The translations under genes and the position numbers were made by a program. From Moraxellaceae bacterium UBA2032 (GTDB taxonomy: Bacteria; Pseudomonadota; Gammaproteobacteria; Pseudomonadales; Moraxellaceae), in contig DDBM01000231.1 in NCBI GenBank assembly GCA_002333125.1, positions 563 to 15,745 on the forward strand: a DNA stretch of 15,183 nucleotides, in the 5' to 3' direction. Shown here in pieces: positions 14,254 to 15,183 of this stretch. The first letter of the stretch is position 1; every line of letters begins with the position of its first letter. The notes under the pieces were generated by a model. The model made no database searches. It was given only the letters and a program-made list of their open reading frames with translations, and was not told the origin of the DNA.

Positions 14254-15183
14254 CTACTGGTAAACCGCTTCTTTTTCACTCTTAGCAATAATCACCGCCG
14301 CACACGAGTCGCTATACACATTTACCGCAGTTCTAAACATATCCAAAATTCGGTCGGTCACCAAAATCAAGCCAATCGCTTCGAGTGGCAAACCAATCGC
14401 CGTTAAAATAATGGTAATGGCAACCAAACTGGCAGCAGGGATACCTGCCACGCCTATAGAGGTTAATAATGCCAATAAAACCACGGTAAATTGCACTTCT
14501 ATACTCAAAGCTAAACCATAGGCTTGGGCAATAAATAACGCCGCAACGCATTCATATAACGCGGTTCCGTCCATATTAACGGTTGCACCTAGCGGCAAAA
14601 CAAAGCTACGAGTCCGATTAGAAACCCCTGCTTTTTGGACACAATCGAGCGTCATAGGTAAAGTGGCAGAAGAAGAAGCAGTCGAAAAAGCGGTTAATAG
14701 GGCAGGAGTCATGGCGTTAAAATGCGTTTTTGGATTGAGTTTGCCCATAAAAAATAACAAGGCAGGTAGCACCAAAAACACATGAATCATCAAACCCACA
14801 AACACGACTAAGGCAAAGGTTAACAAGGGCATAATCGCGGCAAAGCCTGTACTGGCAATGGTTTTGGCCACTAAACCAAATACGCCAATGGGCGCAAATT
14901 TCATGACCCACATCGTCATGGCAATCATGGTGTCCATTACGCCTTGCCAAAAGCCCATTAAAATTTGGTAGTGTGCTTTTTGAGTTTTGGTCATAAAGTA
15001 GCCAAATAAAATCGCAAAAAATATCAAACCTAACATCTCACCATTAGCAGCGGCATCTACCACATTGGTAGGAATCATACGCACAAAAATTTCAACAATG
15101 TCTGAGGTGTCGCGGCCTGCGACTTTGGCGGTCACATCGGCAACCGCTTGTGGGTCTAAACCTAATATAGCTTTGGCAGGTTG
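14254..15183 (-). CDS. Dicarboxylate/amino-acid:cation symporter (DAACS family), N terminus beyond the window
   Basis: The 309 visible residues are the C-terminal part of a sodium- or proton-coupled inner-membrane symporter of the GltP/DctA/GltPh family. The frame is open to the window edge; the GTG at 15135 is an internal codon. In visible numbering, the hairpin-1 motif SSSATLP is at 170-176, the transmembrane-7 motif NMDGT at 203-207, hairpin-2 GIPA at 247-250, and transmembrane-8 DMFRTAVNVYSD at 281-292. The last carries Asp281, Arg284, Asn288 and Asp292, equivalent to substrate and cation ligands of GltPh. An arginine at this position favours acidic amino acids or dicarboxylates. About 100-120 N-terminal residues are probably missing. 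No defect is seen. Confidence 0.93.
   Translation of the reverse strand, partial: QPAKAILGLDPQAVADVTAKVAGRDTSDIVEIFVRMIPTNVVDAAANGEMLGLIFFAILFGYFMTKTQKAHYQILMGFWQGVMDTMIAMTMWVMKFAPIGVFGLVAKTIASTGFAAIMPLLTFALVVFVGLMIHVFLVLPALLFFMGKLNPKTHFNAMTPALLTAFSTASSSATLPMTLDCVQKAGVSNRTRSFVLPLGATVNMDGTALYECVAALFIAQAYGLALSIEVQFTVVLLALLTSIGVAGIPAASLVAITIILTAIGLPLEAIGLILVTDRILDMFRTAVNVYSDSCAAVIIAKSEKEAVYQ

Noticed and set aside
15133..15135. GTG at 15135 as the start of the symporter
   Set aside because: The frame stays open to the window edge and the family needs about 100 more N-terminal residues.

Overview
The window looks like chromosomal DNA of a gammaproteobacterium of moderately low GC content. The evidence is a FadH whose active-site spacing matches the Escherichia coli enzyme, an operon of E. 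coli yehL-yehM-yehP type, and many short palindromic intergenic repeats. I cannot name the genus. No rRNA, tRNA, CRISPR array or complete insertion sequence is visible.

Left part (1-5628), housekeeping metabolism: a 5'-truncated fadH (2,4-dienoyl-CoA reductase), an iron-containing alcohol dehydrogenase, a convergent saccharopine-dehydrogenase-like (trans-acting enoyl reductase-like) oxidoreductase, a 66-residue two-helix membrane protein, and a DUF924 protein. Overlapping palindromes between the oxidoreductase and the small membrane protein look like a regulator's operator.

Middle (5702-7367), accessory genes: a ribbon-helix-helix antitoxin with a PIN toxin broken by a one-base frameshift, an AT-rich orphan gene, and a small orphan gene, with terminator hairpins between them.

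Centre (7563-12189, minus strand): a three-gene operon of MoxR-type AAA+ ATPase (yehL-like), DUF5682 protein (yehM-like) and von Willebrand A protein (yehP-like). The last two genes overlap by 4 bases. This is the most interesting functional unit: an ATPase/VWA pair joined to a large protein of unknown activity, with no SWIM-domain partner in view. Two copies of a CCCTCACCCC/CTCTCCC palindromic repeat lie in frame inside the yehM-like gene. One of them forms its C-terminal tail and part of the ribosome binding site of the next gene.

Right part (12190-14253), a repeat-rich accessory patch: a frameshifted gene remnant, a separate 74-bp inverted-repeat element, an intact PIN toxin followed by its ribbon-helix-helix antitoxin, and three copies of a roughly 92-103 bp two-hairpin element. 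One copy is inverted and two are direct, and they bracket the remnant and the toxin-antitoxin pair.

Right end (14254-15183): the C-terminal 309 residues of a dicarboxylate/amino-acid:cation symporter, running off the window.
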